64,000 nt of DNA from Acidobacteriota bacterium (GTDB lineage Bacteria; Acidobacteriota; Terriglobia; Terriglobales; Acidobacteriaceae). Of this stretch, positions 37,965 to 45,229 are shown piece by piece. How positions within the stretch are numbered: the stretch's first letter is position 1; the number at the start of each line of letters is the position of its first letter. The notes below the pieces were generated by a model. That model did no database searches. It was not told the origin of the DNA and saw only the letters and a list, made by a program, of their open reading frames with translations. Position numbers and translations under genes: made by a program. The stretch lies in NCBI GenBank assembly GCA_021792135.1, contig JAJYVF010000001.1, positions 248,001 to 312,000 on the forward strand. The letters run 5' to 3'.

Positions 37965-38381
37965 TCAGGCAGACTTCTTTCTCATGGACGGCTGGCGAAG
38001 AGATTCCCTCGTGTCCCGAACGAATCGGCTCATTGACTTCGAAAGATGCTCCAGCACCTCAGACCATTCCTCCAGGTGCTGCTCGCCCTTCGCAGTAAGC
38101 CTGTAAACGCGCCGCGCCGGCCCGCCCCCGTCGGTCTCCCATTCGGATTTCACATTGCCATTCATCTCGAGTTGTCGAAGCGTCCGATATAACGCCCCCT
38201 TCTCGATCTCCGCGTCGGTCAGAGCGTGCTCGGCGAGATCCGACGCGAGGTCATAACCATACGAATGCCCCTTCTTCTTCAGCAGCAGAAGGACCACCGG
38301 CTCGACAAAACGGTAGAGATTGCCCATCCCGCATGTGCAGGGATAATTTTTGCCATGTCGCTGACAGATCCTTCGTGGCAT
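37965..38381 (-). CDS. PadR-family transcriptional regulator with N-terminal cysteine cluster
   Basis: Winged-helix repressor of about 138 residues. The PadR core starts LYRFVEPVVLLLLKKKGHSY and includes the recognition region KGALYRTLRQLEMNGNVKSE, then the wing RRVYRLTAKGEQHLEEW and a C-terminal dimer helix. Before the core lies a short extension with Cys6, Cys15 and Cys17 (ICQRHGKNYPCTCGMGN), a candidate metal, Fe-S or thiol-redox sensor. ATG 38381 lies 9 nt from AGGGGG, against 3 nt for ATG 38387. Inverted repeats at 38444 and 38501 lie in its promoter region, suggesting autoregulation. The same repeats precede two other genes or operons. Confidence 0.88.
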   Translation of the reverse strand: MPRRICQRHGKNYPCTCGMGNLYRFVEPVVLLLLKKKGHSYGYDLASDLAEHALTDAEIEKGALYRTLRQLEMNGNVKSEWETDGGGPARRVYRLTAKGEQHLEEWSEVLEHLSKSMSRFVRDTRESLRQPSMRKKSA

Positions 38382-38443
38382 TCGCATTGCCCCCTGGTGA
38401 TTGCGTTCAGCCGGACCCGTTTTCCATCATAGCATTTCGCAAA

Positions 38444-38462
38444 TAGGTGTACGATACACCCC
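38444..38462. promoter_or_regulatory. PadR-regulon operator B
   Basis: TAGGTGTA-CGA-TACACCCC keeps the GGTGTA-N3-TACACC core, with two mismatches at the right outer end. It lies 63 bp upstream of the padR start and 130 bp upstream of the divergent NifX-like gene. A TATGAT -10-like box for padR is at 38426-38431 on the - strand. Confidence 0.72.
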
Positions 38463-38500
38463 TTGTGCCGAATCCAGCTCCACACAGTGTTAGTCTAATA

Positions 38501-38519
38501 TAGGTGTTAGTCACACCGT
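38501..38519. promoter_or_regulatory. PadR-regulon operator C (degenerate)
   Basis: TAGGTGT-TAGTC-ACACC keeps GGTGT and ACACC half-sites, but with a 5-nt gap and no outer match on the right. It lies 73 bp before the NifX-like gene at 38592. It may be a second, weaker site for that promoter. Confidence 0.45.
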
Positions 38520-38591
38520 TCAGGGAGGGCTGCACGGACATTCCCTGCATGATGTGGTACTCCGAGTTCTTTCCGAGAAAGGAAACGCTGC

Positions 38592-38930
38592 ATGCGCATT
38601 GCCATTCCGATCGCAGACGGCCGTCTTCATCCCCACTTTGGACACTGCCAGAGCTTCGCTCTCATCGACATCGACCCCAATACCAGTACCATCCTTGCAG
38701 CCTCTGAAATCGCCGCACCGGAACACCAGCCCGGCCTGCTGCCGCCCTGGCTGAAGGAACGCGGCGTCGATCTTGTCATCGCCGGCAACATGGGTTCACG
38801 TGCCCGGTCGCTGTTCGCGACCGTCTGTATCGAAACCATCACCGGAGCGCCGCCGGAGGACCCCACGACGATTGCACGGCATTACCTGGCCGGTACCCTC
38901 GTAACCCGCGAAAACACCTGCGATCACTGA
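38592..38930 (+). CDS. Orphan dinitrogenase iron-molybdenum cofactor (NifX/NifB-like) domain protein
   Basis: A 112-residue single-domain protein. The start MRIAIPIADGRLHPHFGHCQ contains the family PHFGHC motif, followed by FALIDIDP, WLKERGVDLVIAGNMGSRAR and the C-terminal ITGAPPEDPTTIARHYLAG. Stand-alone members without nitrogenase genes are common in anaerobes and are thought to handle Fe-S or metal clusters; their role is unproven. It is divergent from padR with two operators between them. The CoA-disulfide reductase gene follows 42 bp later, so it leads the regulated operon. Compared with the paralogue at 32649 it keeps the Cys in PHFGHC and lacks the Cys-rich tail. Confidence 0.9.
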   Translation: MRIAIPIADGRLHPHFGHCQSFALIDIDPNTSTILAASEIAAPEHQPGLLPPWLKERGVDLVIAGNMGSRARSLFATVCIETITGAPPEDPTTIARHYLAGTLVTRENTCDH

Positions 38931-38972
38931 GGTCTCGGCGGAAGCGCCCATACTGAGGTCGATGGAGAGATC

Positions 38973-40649
38973 ATGGAGACAAAACGAGTCGTCATTGTTG
39001 GCGGTGTGGCTGGAGGCGCGACCTGCGCGGCCCGCCTCCGGAGGCTTGACGAGAGCGCAGAGATCGTCGTCCTGGACCGCGGCGAGTATGTATCCTTCGC
39101 GAACTGCGGCCTTCCCTATTACGTCGGTGACGTGATCCGCGATGAGGAGAAGCTTCTGCTCGCCTCTCCCCCCCTGTTTCGTGAGCGCTTCAATATCGAC
39201 GTCCGCACACGGCATGAGGTGCTTGCGATAGACCGGGTGGCCGGCGAGCTTGTGGTCCGGGACCTTGCCACCGACAGCGAATATCGTGAACCGTACGATG
39301 CCCTTGTCTTGTCGCCGGGGGCCGCTCCGGTTCGCCCGCCTCTGCCGGGTGTCGACCTGCCCGGTATCTTTACCCTGCGTTCGATTCCGGACAGCCGCGA
39401 CATCCGCAGCTGGATCGCCTCCCGCAAGCCGCGGCGGGCCGTGGTGGTGGGGGGCGGTTTCATCGGTCTCGAAATGGCGGAGAATCTTGCGAACCGAGGC
39501 ATCAAAATCACGATCGTCGAGATGATGAATCAGCTGATGCCCCCGCTGGATATGGAGATGGCGGAGTATGTGCACGAGCATCTCTACGCGTGCGGGGTTC
39601 GTCTTCATATGGGCGACGGCATTGCGGGATTTGAGCTCTCGGACCGCGGCGATCTCGTCGTACGTACGCAGGCGGGGGCGGCCATTGAGTCGGACCTCGT
39701 GATCCTCGCCATGGGCGTGCGTCCGGAAACGAAGCTCGCGCGCGAAGCAGGCCTGGAGATCGGAGAACGAGGCGGCATTCGCGTCGACGCGCAAATGCGG
39801 ACCAGCGATCCCCGCATCTGGGCTGTCGGAGACGCGGTGGAAGTCCGGAATGCCGTTACCGGTCTGTGCGAGCTGATCCCGCTTGCCGGCCCCGCCAATC
39901 GACAGGCGCGTGTCGCTGCCGACGCCATCTGTGGCCGGACCACCCGCTTCCGCGGCGTCGAGGGGACCGCGGTCTGCGGCACGCTGGGTCTGACGGTCGC
40001 GCTTACGGGCGCCACCGAAAAGGCGCTGCATCGATCCGGCATGAAGGGCTTCAGGGCTGTTTGGCTGCACGCCAGTCAGCATGTTGGGTATTATCCCGGA
40101 GCACAACCGATCCATATGAAGCTCCTGTTTCGCGCTGCGGACGGCCTCGTACTTGGCGCCCAGGCGGTAGGCCGGGAGGGGGTTGAGCGCCGCATCGACG
40201 CGATTGCCCTGGCGATCCAGATGAAGGCGACAGTATTTGACCTTGAGGAAGCCGAACTTTGCTATGCCCCTCCGTACGGTGCCGCCAAAGATCCTGTGAA
40301 TCTGGCGGGGATGGTCGCGGCCAACGTGCTGCGCGGCGACGTAGATCTGGCGCCATGGGGCGAGCTCGGTGCCACCGACGCATTCCTGCTCGACGTGCGT
40401 GACCCCCAGGAGTTTCTCGCCGATTCCGTCGACGGCGCCGTTAACATCCCGCTGGGCGAGCTGCGAGCCAGGATTGCGGAGCTGCCGCAGGACCGGGAGA
40501 TCTGGATCAGCTGCGGGGTCGGACAGCGCGCCTATTACGCCTGCCGAATTCTGACCCAGCACGGATTGTCTGCCCGCAACCTCTCCGGAGGCTACCAGAC
40601 ATATCGGGTCCTTTATCCGGAGGGTGTCGCCCAGCCGTGCGTGTGCTGA
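38973..40649 (+). CDS. CoA-disulfide reductase / NADH-dependent persulfide reductase with rhodanese domain
   Basis: A 558-residue flavoenzyme. The N-terminal FAD domain starts RVVIVGGVAGGATCAARLRR. The single redox Cys45 is in SFANCGLPYY, the mark of the CoADR/Nox/Npsr group. The NAD-binding motif VVVGGGFIGLEMAENL is near 150 and the FAD motif IWAVGDAVEV near 275. The C-terminal rhodanese domain (~460-558) has LLDVRDPQEF and active Cys514 in SCGVGQRAY. The fusion (CoADR-RHD) reduces CoA disulfide, CoA-persulfide or polysulfide with NAD(P)H in characterised relatives. It sits between the NifX-like and thioesterase genes in the PadR-linked run. Confidence 0.93.
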   Translation: METKRVVIVGGVAGGATCAARLRRLDESAEIVVLDRGEYVSFANCGLPYYVGDVIRDEEKLLLASPPLFRERFNIDVRTRHEVLAIDRVAGELVVRDLATDSEYREPYDALVLSPGAAPVRPPLPGVDLPGIFTLRSIPDSRDIRSWIASRKPRRAVVVGGGFIGLEMAENLANRGIKITIVEMMNQLMPPLDMEMAEYVHEHLYACGVRLHMGDGIAGFELSDRGDLVVRTQAGAAIESDLVILAMGVRPETKLAREAGLEIGERGGIRVDAQMRTSDPRIWAVGDAVEVRNAVTGLCELIPLAGPANRQARVAADAICGRTTRFRGVEGTAVCGTLGLTVALTGATEKALHRSGMKGFRAVWLHASQHVGYYPGAQPIHMKLLFRAADGLVLGAQAVGREGVERRIDAIALAIQMKATVFDLEEAELCYAPPYGAAKDPVNLAGMVAANVLRGDVDLAPWGELGATDAFLLDVRDPQEFLADSVDGAVNIPLGELRARIAELPQDREIWISCGVGQRAYYACRILTQHGLSARNLSGGYQTYRVLYPEGVAQPCVC

Positions 40650-40691
40650 CCGAGCCCGATATCGATTCGCCGGTTCGGAGGAGGAAGATCG

Positions 40692-41144
40692 ATGCTGCAG
40701 GAACAAGCGGTGAAAGCAAAAGAAGCGGACACGCCATTGCACGCCCGGCCTGGCTCCGCCTGCTTCGCCTGCGGAAAGGACAACCCACAGGGCCTGCGAA
40801 TCCGGTTCCATCGCACAGGCAATGGCGATATGGCCGCCGTCTGGACTCCGGAGACTGTCTGGGAAGGTTTCAATGGAATTATCCACGGGGGCGTCATCAG
40901 CACGGTTCTCGATGAAGCGATGTCCAAAGCCATGGCCGCAGCCGGTGTTGAAGCCCTCACCGCCGAGCTCCGTGTGCGATTTCGCCGGCATGTCGTCGCA
41001 GGCCAGGCGATGCGCCTTCGGGGCTGGATCATCTCGCAAAACCGTCGCCTGGCCCGAGCGGAAGCGACCCTGACCGGAGACGGAGAGGCCGAATATGCTC
41101 ACGCATGGGCGACATTTCTGACGCTGAAAGACAGAACGAGCTAG
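40692..41144 (+). CDS. PaaI-type hotdog thioesterase
   Basis: A 150-residue single-hotdog protein. It has the CFACGKDNPQGLRIRFH start of a subgroup with a Cys pair (C-x2-C, possibly a metal site) and GFNGIIHGGVISTVLDEAMS, the HGG catalytic loop with a following Asp. LTAELRVRFRRHVVAGQ completes the fold. Predicted to hydrolyse an acyl- or aryl-CoA; the substrate is unknown. It has a strong GGAGGAAGATCG ribosome site and follows the CoA-disulfide reductase by 42 bp. The neighbourhood makes a CoA-thiol housekeeping role attractive but unproven. Confidence 0.88.
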   Translation: MLQEQAVKAKEADTPLHARPGSACFACGKDNPQGLRIRFHRTGNGDMAAVWTPETVWEGFNGIIHGGVISTVLDEAMSKAMAAAGVEALTAELRVRFRRHVVAGQAMRLRGWIISQNRRLARAEATLTGDGEAEYAHAWATFLTLKDRTS

Positions 41145-41173
41145 AAGGTCGCTGGACCTGCCTTCGGCCGATT

Positions 41174-41192
41174 AGGGTGTATGATACACCTA
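41174..41192. promoter_or_regulatory. PadR-regulon operator D
   Basis: AGGGTGTA-TGA-TACACCTA holds the GGTGTA-N3-TACACC core (41176-41190), with mismatches in the outermost left bases. A TATGAT -10-like hexamer (41180-41185) lies within it, reading towards the DsbA-like gene at 41306. It is the third core-perfect copy in 8 kb. Confidence 0.72.
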
Positions 41193-41305
41193 AATGCTGT
41201 TTACAGCTCCACCGGCCCGGCGCGCCGGGAGATCCTTCCGCAGGAGCGGTTGGATCTTCGACACAGAGTGTGCGCATCAGGGCAATCGGCGACAGGAGGT
41301 GGCAA

Positions 41306-41701
41306 TTGAAAGTAGCCCGTTTTGCGCTCTGGCGGCCCGCTCGCCGAGCCACTTTGTGTCTGCTCGTCGCTGCTTCATTTCTCGGCCTTCCGGCAACTGC
41401 CCAGGATTCCGGACAGACAAAGCTCGATGCCTTTGCCAAATGCCTTACCCAAAAGAAAGCCACGCTGTACGGCAGCTTCCTGTGCCCTCATTGTGATGAC
41501 CAGCGCAAAGTCTTTGGCCAATCCTTTGCCTGGGTGCCCTACGTGGAATGCTCGATGGTCGGTTCCCGGCAGGAAACCTCCAGCTGCCAGGCAGCCCATA
41601 TACGCTATACGCCGACCTGGGTTTTTGCCGACGGCGACCGCTATGTTGGCGTGCAGTCTCTGAAGCAGCTCAGCGTCAAGACAGGATGCCCTCTTCCATG
41701 A
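41306..41701 (+). CDS. Periplasmic thioredoxin-fold protein, VKOR partner (DsbA-like)
   Basis: A 131-residue exported thioredoxin-fold protein. A signal peptide (residues ~1-32, LCLLVAASFLGLPATA) precedes a domain with LYGSFLCPHCDDQRKVFG: the redox pair Cys60/Cys63 as CPHC, like DsbA-type oxidases. It also has a second Cys pair (82, 94), and RYTPTWVFADG with the cis-Pro. This form is the thioredoxin domain often fused to or paired with bacterial VKOR. The start is TTG 41306, 5 nt after AGGAGG, not the ORF start at 41105 inside the previous gene. The ATGA overlap with the VKOR gene shows coupling. Confidence 0.87.
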   Translation: MKVARFALWRPARRATLCLLVAASFLGLPATAQDSGQTKLDAFAKCLTQKKATLYGSFLCPHCDDQRKVFGQSFAWVPYVECSMVGSRQETSSCQAAHIRYTPTWVFADGDRYVGVQSLKQLSVKTGCPLP

Positions 41702-42165
41702 AGACCGCGATCCGCCTCCTGTTCATTCTCCTTTGCCTGTGCGGCATCGCGTTATCCGCCGTGTCGCTTTACAACCACTACGCCGTTGCGGCTACCGAAT
41801 ACTGCGACTTCGGACAAACGTTCAACTGTGACATCGTGAACCGGAGCCGATACTCCGTATTCCTGGGACTTCCCGTCGCCCTCATCGGATTGTGCGGCTA
41901 CGCCGCATTGCTCGGACTGACGCTGTCCGGCAATCGGTGGGCCAGGATTGCAAGGTTCGGATTCGCCATCCTGGGCTTCGCTTATTCCCTCCGTCTGACC
42001 TGGATTGAGGCCAGAGTGCTCGGAACCTGGTGCGTGCTGTGCCTCGGATCGCTCCTGGCAATCGCCGGCATCCTCCTGCTGTCGGCAATCGATCTCCGCG
42101 ATTCCCCGAAGTCGATTCCCGAACATCCGGGAGTAAGAGACGCCAGTCTCAATGAACTCGGGTGA
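41698..42165 (+). CDS. Vitamin K epoxide reductase (VKOR) family membrane oxidase
   Basis: Inner-membrane enzyme that reoxidises the periplasmic disulfide catalyst using quinone, replacing DsbB in some bacteria. The 155 residues have four membrane helices and all four diagnostic cysteines: Cys36 and Cys44 in the periplasmic loop (EYCDFGQTFNCDIVNRSRYS) and the active pair Cys112-x2-Cys115 (GTWCVLC). The start ATG 41698 overlaps the DsbA-like stop by 4 bp; an in-frame ATG lies 12 bp upstream. Together with its partner and the upstream operator it forms a disulfide-forming pair probably controlled by PadR. Confidence 0.92.
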   Translation: MKTAIRLLFILLCLCGIALSAVSLYNHYAVAATEYCDFGQTFNCDIVNRSRYSVFLGLPVALIGLCGYAALLGLTLSGNRWARIARFGFAILGFAYSLRLTWIEARVLGTWCVLCLGSLLAIAGILLLSAIDLRDSPKSIPEHPGVRDASLNELG

Positions 42166-43549
42166 AATGATTCACATCGTGCCGATCGGGAAAGTTCGGC
42201 CTGCCGCACAATCGCTGGTCCGACGCTTGTTCGCGATTGCGGCCCTCTTGCTGATAGGCGGCGTGCCCGCCAGCCTGCAGGCTCTGCCCGTCTCCGGCAT
42301 AGTGACGGATCGCACGACCGGTAAGCCGGCGGCCGCTGATACCGTCGCCCTTCTCGGCACCGGCCAGGGACTCCCCGAGCTGGTGCACACCACGACCGGC
42401 GCAGCAGGATCTTTCTCTTTCGACATCGCCGATCGCGGCACACATCTGATCCGGGTAGACCATGACGGGGTTGGATACTATACCGAGGTTTCCGCAAATT
42501 CCGGGACTCTCCATATCGACGTTTACGATGCCGCGTCTGCCGTGGCCGGGCTGAAAGTGGAGTTCGATGTGATTCGTATTGAGGCGGATCGGCATGCGCT
42601 GCGCATGGTTGAAAGCTACTTTGTCAGGAATGATTCCCGTCCTCCTCGCACACAGCTGAGCGCGCAGGGCTTTGAGATATTCCTGCCGCCGGGATCCGAG
42701 GCCGGCGACGCGGCCGCCACCGATTCTGCAGGGGTGACAGAGATGTTGTCCCCCGTTCGCCGCGGCCGCAACGGCCGTTACTCCCTCGTCTATCCGCTCC
42801 GGCCGGGAGGGACTCAGCTGGAAGTGCAATACTCGATCCCTTATGCCGGCAGCTTTGCATTCGACAGCCGGGTCACATTACCCACCGACAATCTGGCCAT
42901 TATGCTGCCAGAGAGCATGACTTTGCGCGGCCCGGCATTCACAGCCGTTGATGGGGATCCGAGCTATCAGACCTTCCTGAGAAGATCCGTCCCCCCATGG
43001 CAGTCCGTGTCCTTTATGGTCGCCGGAACCGGCTCGATCCCGGCAAAGGAACAAGATGCCGCACAGGACTCGGGTGCGGCATCGGACAGCATGCGGGACC
43101 AGTCTGCCGAAGCAGGCGATCAACCCGGCGGCGGCCTTGGGGCGCCGATCGAGACGCCCGATCCCCTGCAGAAGTATAAGTGGGTGATCCTCGCAGGTCT
43201 GTCCCTGATGCTTGTGGCTGCGGCTGCCCTCGTCGCGCGTCGCAGACCGGGCCCGATGCCTTCCGGCCGTTCGGCAGTTTATTGGGGTGAGCCATCGGCC
43301 CCGCGGCTCTCGCTGGATCTCGCGTCGATACCGGATGGGAAAAATCGGCAGCAGGCGGTCAAACAGACCATCCGCCAGGCTGAACCGAAGAGCGCCTTGC
43401 TGGCAGCTCTCCGGGAAGAGATGCTGATTCTGGAAGGCGACCGCGTTGCCGGAAATCTCAGCGAATCGGAGTACGCCGAAGCCAGGACCGCGCTGGAAAC
43501 GGCGCTTCGGCGAGCCCTTTCTGTTCAGAGCACCGTCGAAAAGACATAA
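42152..43549 (+). CDS. Exported membrane protein with carboxypeptidase-regulatory-like domain
   Basis: A 465-residue protein of unknown function. The signal peptide or first helix (RRLFAIAALLLIGGVPASLQ) leads to an Ig-like fold (SGIVTDRTTGKPAAADTVAL, residues ~48-125) and a further extracytoplasmic beta region. A linker rich in Asp/Gln/Gly precedes one membrane helix (YKWVILAGLSLMLVAAAALV, ~345-365). A cytoplasmic tail ends in two helices (SALLAALREEMLILEGDRVA). Type I membrane topology is inferred. Such proteins are frequent beside cytochrome c maturation genes in Acidobacteriota, but none is here. The start overlaps VKOR by 14 bp; ATG 42167 is an alternative. Confidence 0.8.
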   Translation: MNSGEMIHIVPIGKVRPAAQSLVRRLFAIAALLLIGGVPASLQALPVSGIVTDRTTGKPAAADTVALLGTGQGLPELVHTTTGAAGSFSFDIADRGTHLIRVDHDGVGYYTEVSANSGTLHIDVYDAASAVAGLKVEFDVIRIEADRHALRMVESYFVRNDSRPPRTQLSAQGFEIFLPPGSEAGDAAATDSAGVTEMLSPVRRGRNGRYSLVYPLRPGGTQLEVQYSIPYAGSFAFDSRVTLPTDNLAIMLPESMTLRGPAFTAVDGDPSYQTFLRRSVPPWQSVSFMVAGTGSIPAKEQDAAQDSGAASDSMRDQSAEAGDQPGGGLGAPIETPDPLQKYKWVILAGLSLMLVAAAALVARRRPGPMPSGRSAVYWGEPSAPRLSLDLASIPDGKNRQQAVKQTIRQAEPKSALLAALREEMLILEGDRVAGNLSESEYAEARTALETALRRALSVQSTVEKT

Positions 43550-43603
43550 GCCCCGAGGAGCCCTGCTGCCTGCGCAAAAGACGGAGCGCTCCGGCGCAAG
43601 CTG

Positions 43604-44002
43604 TCAGATCTCGTTCAGAGCTTCTGCGAGATGGCGTCCCGCCTCCGATGCGATTGCGGCGAGCTCCGGGTTCCCTGTGAGGCCCACAAGCGCCTCCGGG
43701 TTTGCTGCTGCTATATGAACACCACTGGCTGTCTCCCGGAGCGTGACATTGCACGGAAGCAGGACCGTAATCCCTGGTTCTGCCTGAATAGCCCGATAAG
43801 CCAGGGCGGGATTGCATACCCCGAGAATCACTTCGCGAGGCGTTTCAACTCCAAGCTTCGCTTTGAGGGCCTCAGAGATTTTGATCTCCGCCTGCACCCC
43901 GAAGCCATGGCGCGCCAGAATCTCCTTCGTGCGATTCAGCGCCTCGTCGAAATCCAGCGGCAACTCCCCCGCCGAACCAAATCCGAACGATGTCACCTGC
44001 AT
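43604..44002 (-). CDS. DUF302 domain protein
   Basis: A 132-residue cytosolic protein of the DUF302 family. The pattern LDFDEALNRTKEILARHGFG, IKISEALKAKLG and REVILGVCNPALAYRAIQAE, then ITVLLPCNVTLRE matches the family core (xxGFGVLTEID...LGACNPxxAxxAL...LPCNVxV). The two Cys in GVCNP and LPCNV are conserved in the family. Function is unproven; relatives often occur with redox and anaerobic-stress genes. It follows the thioredoxin 2 gene by 27 bp on the same strand. Confidence 0.9.
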   Translation of the reverse strand: MQVTSFGFGSAGELPLDFDEALNRTKEILARHGFGVQAEIKISEALKAKLGVETPREVILGVCNPALAYRAIQAEPGITVLLPCNVTLRETASGVHIAAANPEALVGLTGNPELAAIASEAGRHLAEALNEI

Positions 44003-44029
44003 AACTCCGCTCCCCCTGTGCGATGGCTG

Positions 44030-44455
44030 CTAAGCAGCACGTGCGAGCCAGGTCTTCATGGTATCCGCATCGACCAGGCCTGCCTGCTGGAACCGGAGGC
44101 GGCCGCGCGCAAAAACTGCGAAATTCGGAATGCCCTGGACGTTATACTTCCAAGCAAGTTCCGGGAAGCTCTCGGTGTCGACCTTGAGCACGACAGCCTG
44201 GCCTGCGAGGTCGCGAGCGACCTGTGCAACGTGCGGCGCGGCCATGCGGCAGGGACCGCACCACGAGGCCCAGAAATCGACCAGGACAGGAACTGTGCTG
44301 TCACGAACAATTTCGTCGAACTCCTCGGGGCTGACTTCGATGGGTTCTGCCATCGCCGGCAGAGGCGCCTTGCACGCGCCGCACTGGCCGGCATCAGCAA
44401 GATGTCTGGATGGAATTCGGTTTGGCTTACCACACGCGGGGCAATTTCTGATCAT
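44030..44455 (-). CDS. trxC: Thioredoxin 2 with N-terminal zinc ribbon
   Basis: A 141-residue cytosolic disulfide reductase. The N-terminal zinc site is Cys5/Cys8 (CPAC) and Cys25/Cys28 (CGAC). The thioredoxin domain carries FWASWCGPCRMAAP with Cys66/Cys69 and the cis-Pro loop VQGIPNFAVFARG. The four zinc cysteines separate TrxC from Trx1 and in E. coli tune it to oxidative stress. ATG 44455 begins the conserved MIRNCPACGK; ATG 44470 adds five residues. It leads the trxC-DUF302 pair. Divergent from the holin-like gene with ~290 bp between them; I see no PadR or CRP/FNR site there. Confidence 0.94.
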   Translation of the reverse strand: MIRNCPACGKPNRIPSRHLADAGQCGACKAPLPAMAEPIEVSPEEFDEIVRDSTVPVLVDFWASWCGPCRMAAPHVAQVARDLAGQAVVLKVDTESFPELAWKYNVQGIPNFAVFARGRLRFQQAGLVDADTMKTWLARAA

Positions 44456-44742
44456 GGCGGTATATGTCATCTCCCCGGGGTCGGACCCCGAAATGTGTCT
44501 TCGTCTGAACGAACAGGCTGCGGACCCGTGGCCGGGATCGCTCCTCTCGTGTGCGCATCCGTCGATCGCGCCGGGAGGCTCCGGATAATCGCTCCCGGGA
44601 GCGCCCGTCCGTACCACAGCCGTGCCGGCCGTATTGATCCCTCAGATGTAAAACGCCGGGAGCGCCAGAGGCGTTACAGAAAGAGTTGAAACCCGGACAG
44701 CCTCTTTGTCCGGCGGAAGCCAAAGAACGGAAAGGAGAAAGC

Positions 44743-45006
44743 ATGCGAATCTCAGCAAAGGCGCTTGCACTTGCATCGGCTCTTCTGTGGGGAGGGGGCG
44801 TCGCCTTCACGGCATTGATCCATCTGGCCGTGCCCTCCTATGGCGCTGCCTTCCTGAATTTTGTCGGTTCCATCTATCCCGGATTCCATGCGGGGCGCAG
44901 TTTTGGCGATGCGCTCGTGGGCGTCGGATATGCTCTGCTTGACGGGTTCGTCGGCGGCCTGATCTTCGCCTGGCTCTACAACCTGTTTGTTCCGCAATCC
45001 CAGTAA
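44743..45006 (+). CDS. Small holin-like membrane protein
   Basis: An 87-residue protein with an N-terminal hydrophobic helix (ALALASALLWGGGVAFTALI) and a C-terminal one (ALLDGFVGGLIFAWLYNLF). The pattern IYPGFHAG...GDALVGVGYALLDGFVGG is shared with small proteins databases call bacteriophage holin although they are chromosomal. No lysis or phage genes are near, so a lytic role is not supported. ATG 44743 follows GAAAGGAGAAAG. The likely role is an unknown two-helix membrane protein in the stress block. Confidence 0.75.
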   Translation: MRISAKALALASALLWGGGVAFTALIHLAVPSYGAAFLNFVGSIYPGFHAGRSFGDALVGVGYALLDGFVGGLIFAWLYNLFVPQSQ

Positions 45007-45229
45007 CCCGGCGTCCCGATCGAGTTCCGGAGTCAGGAGAGAAGAAACACGGTGTTCGCAGCCATCTCAGGTGCAATGCGCGGATACCCTTCGGCTCACG
45101 GACATGGATTTGACATTTACGGCTGGCCCGCTAAGACGAGGAAACTGCAGCCGCGCCATCGGCAAAGACACCGCGAGCCGCAGGACCGCCCAGCGCTCCG
45201 ATGAGCGGTTCCTGTCTCTCCGGCATCCC

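Noticed and set aside
32649-38930. Nitrogen-fixation cluster
   Set aside because: Two proteins carry a dinitrogenase-cofactor domain, but nifH, D, K, E, N or B-type radical SAM genes are absent. Stand-alone domains occur widely in non-fixers.
42161-42174. GTGAA-ATGA-TTCAC palindrome as an operator
   Set aside because: It spans a stop/start overlap inside an operon. No promoter is expected there and the symmetry is easily produced by chance.
44743-45006. Phage lysis gene or prophage
   Set aside because: The holin-like protein has no endolysin, spanin, integrase or structural phage gene near it. Only the name of the family suggests phage.
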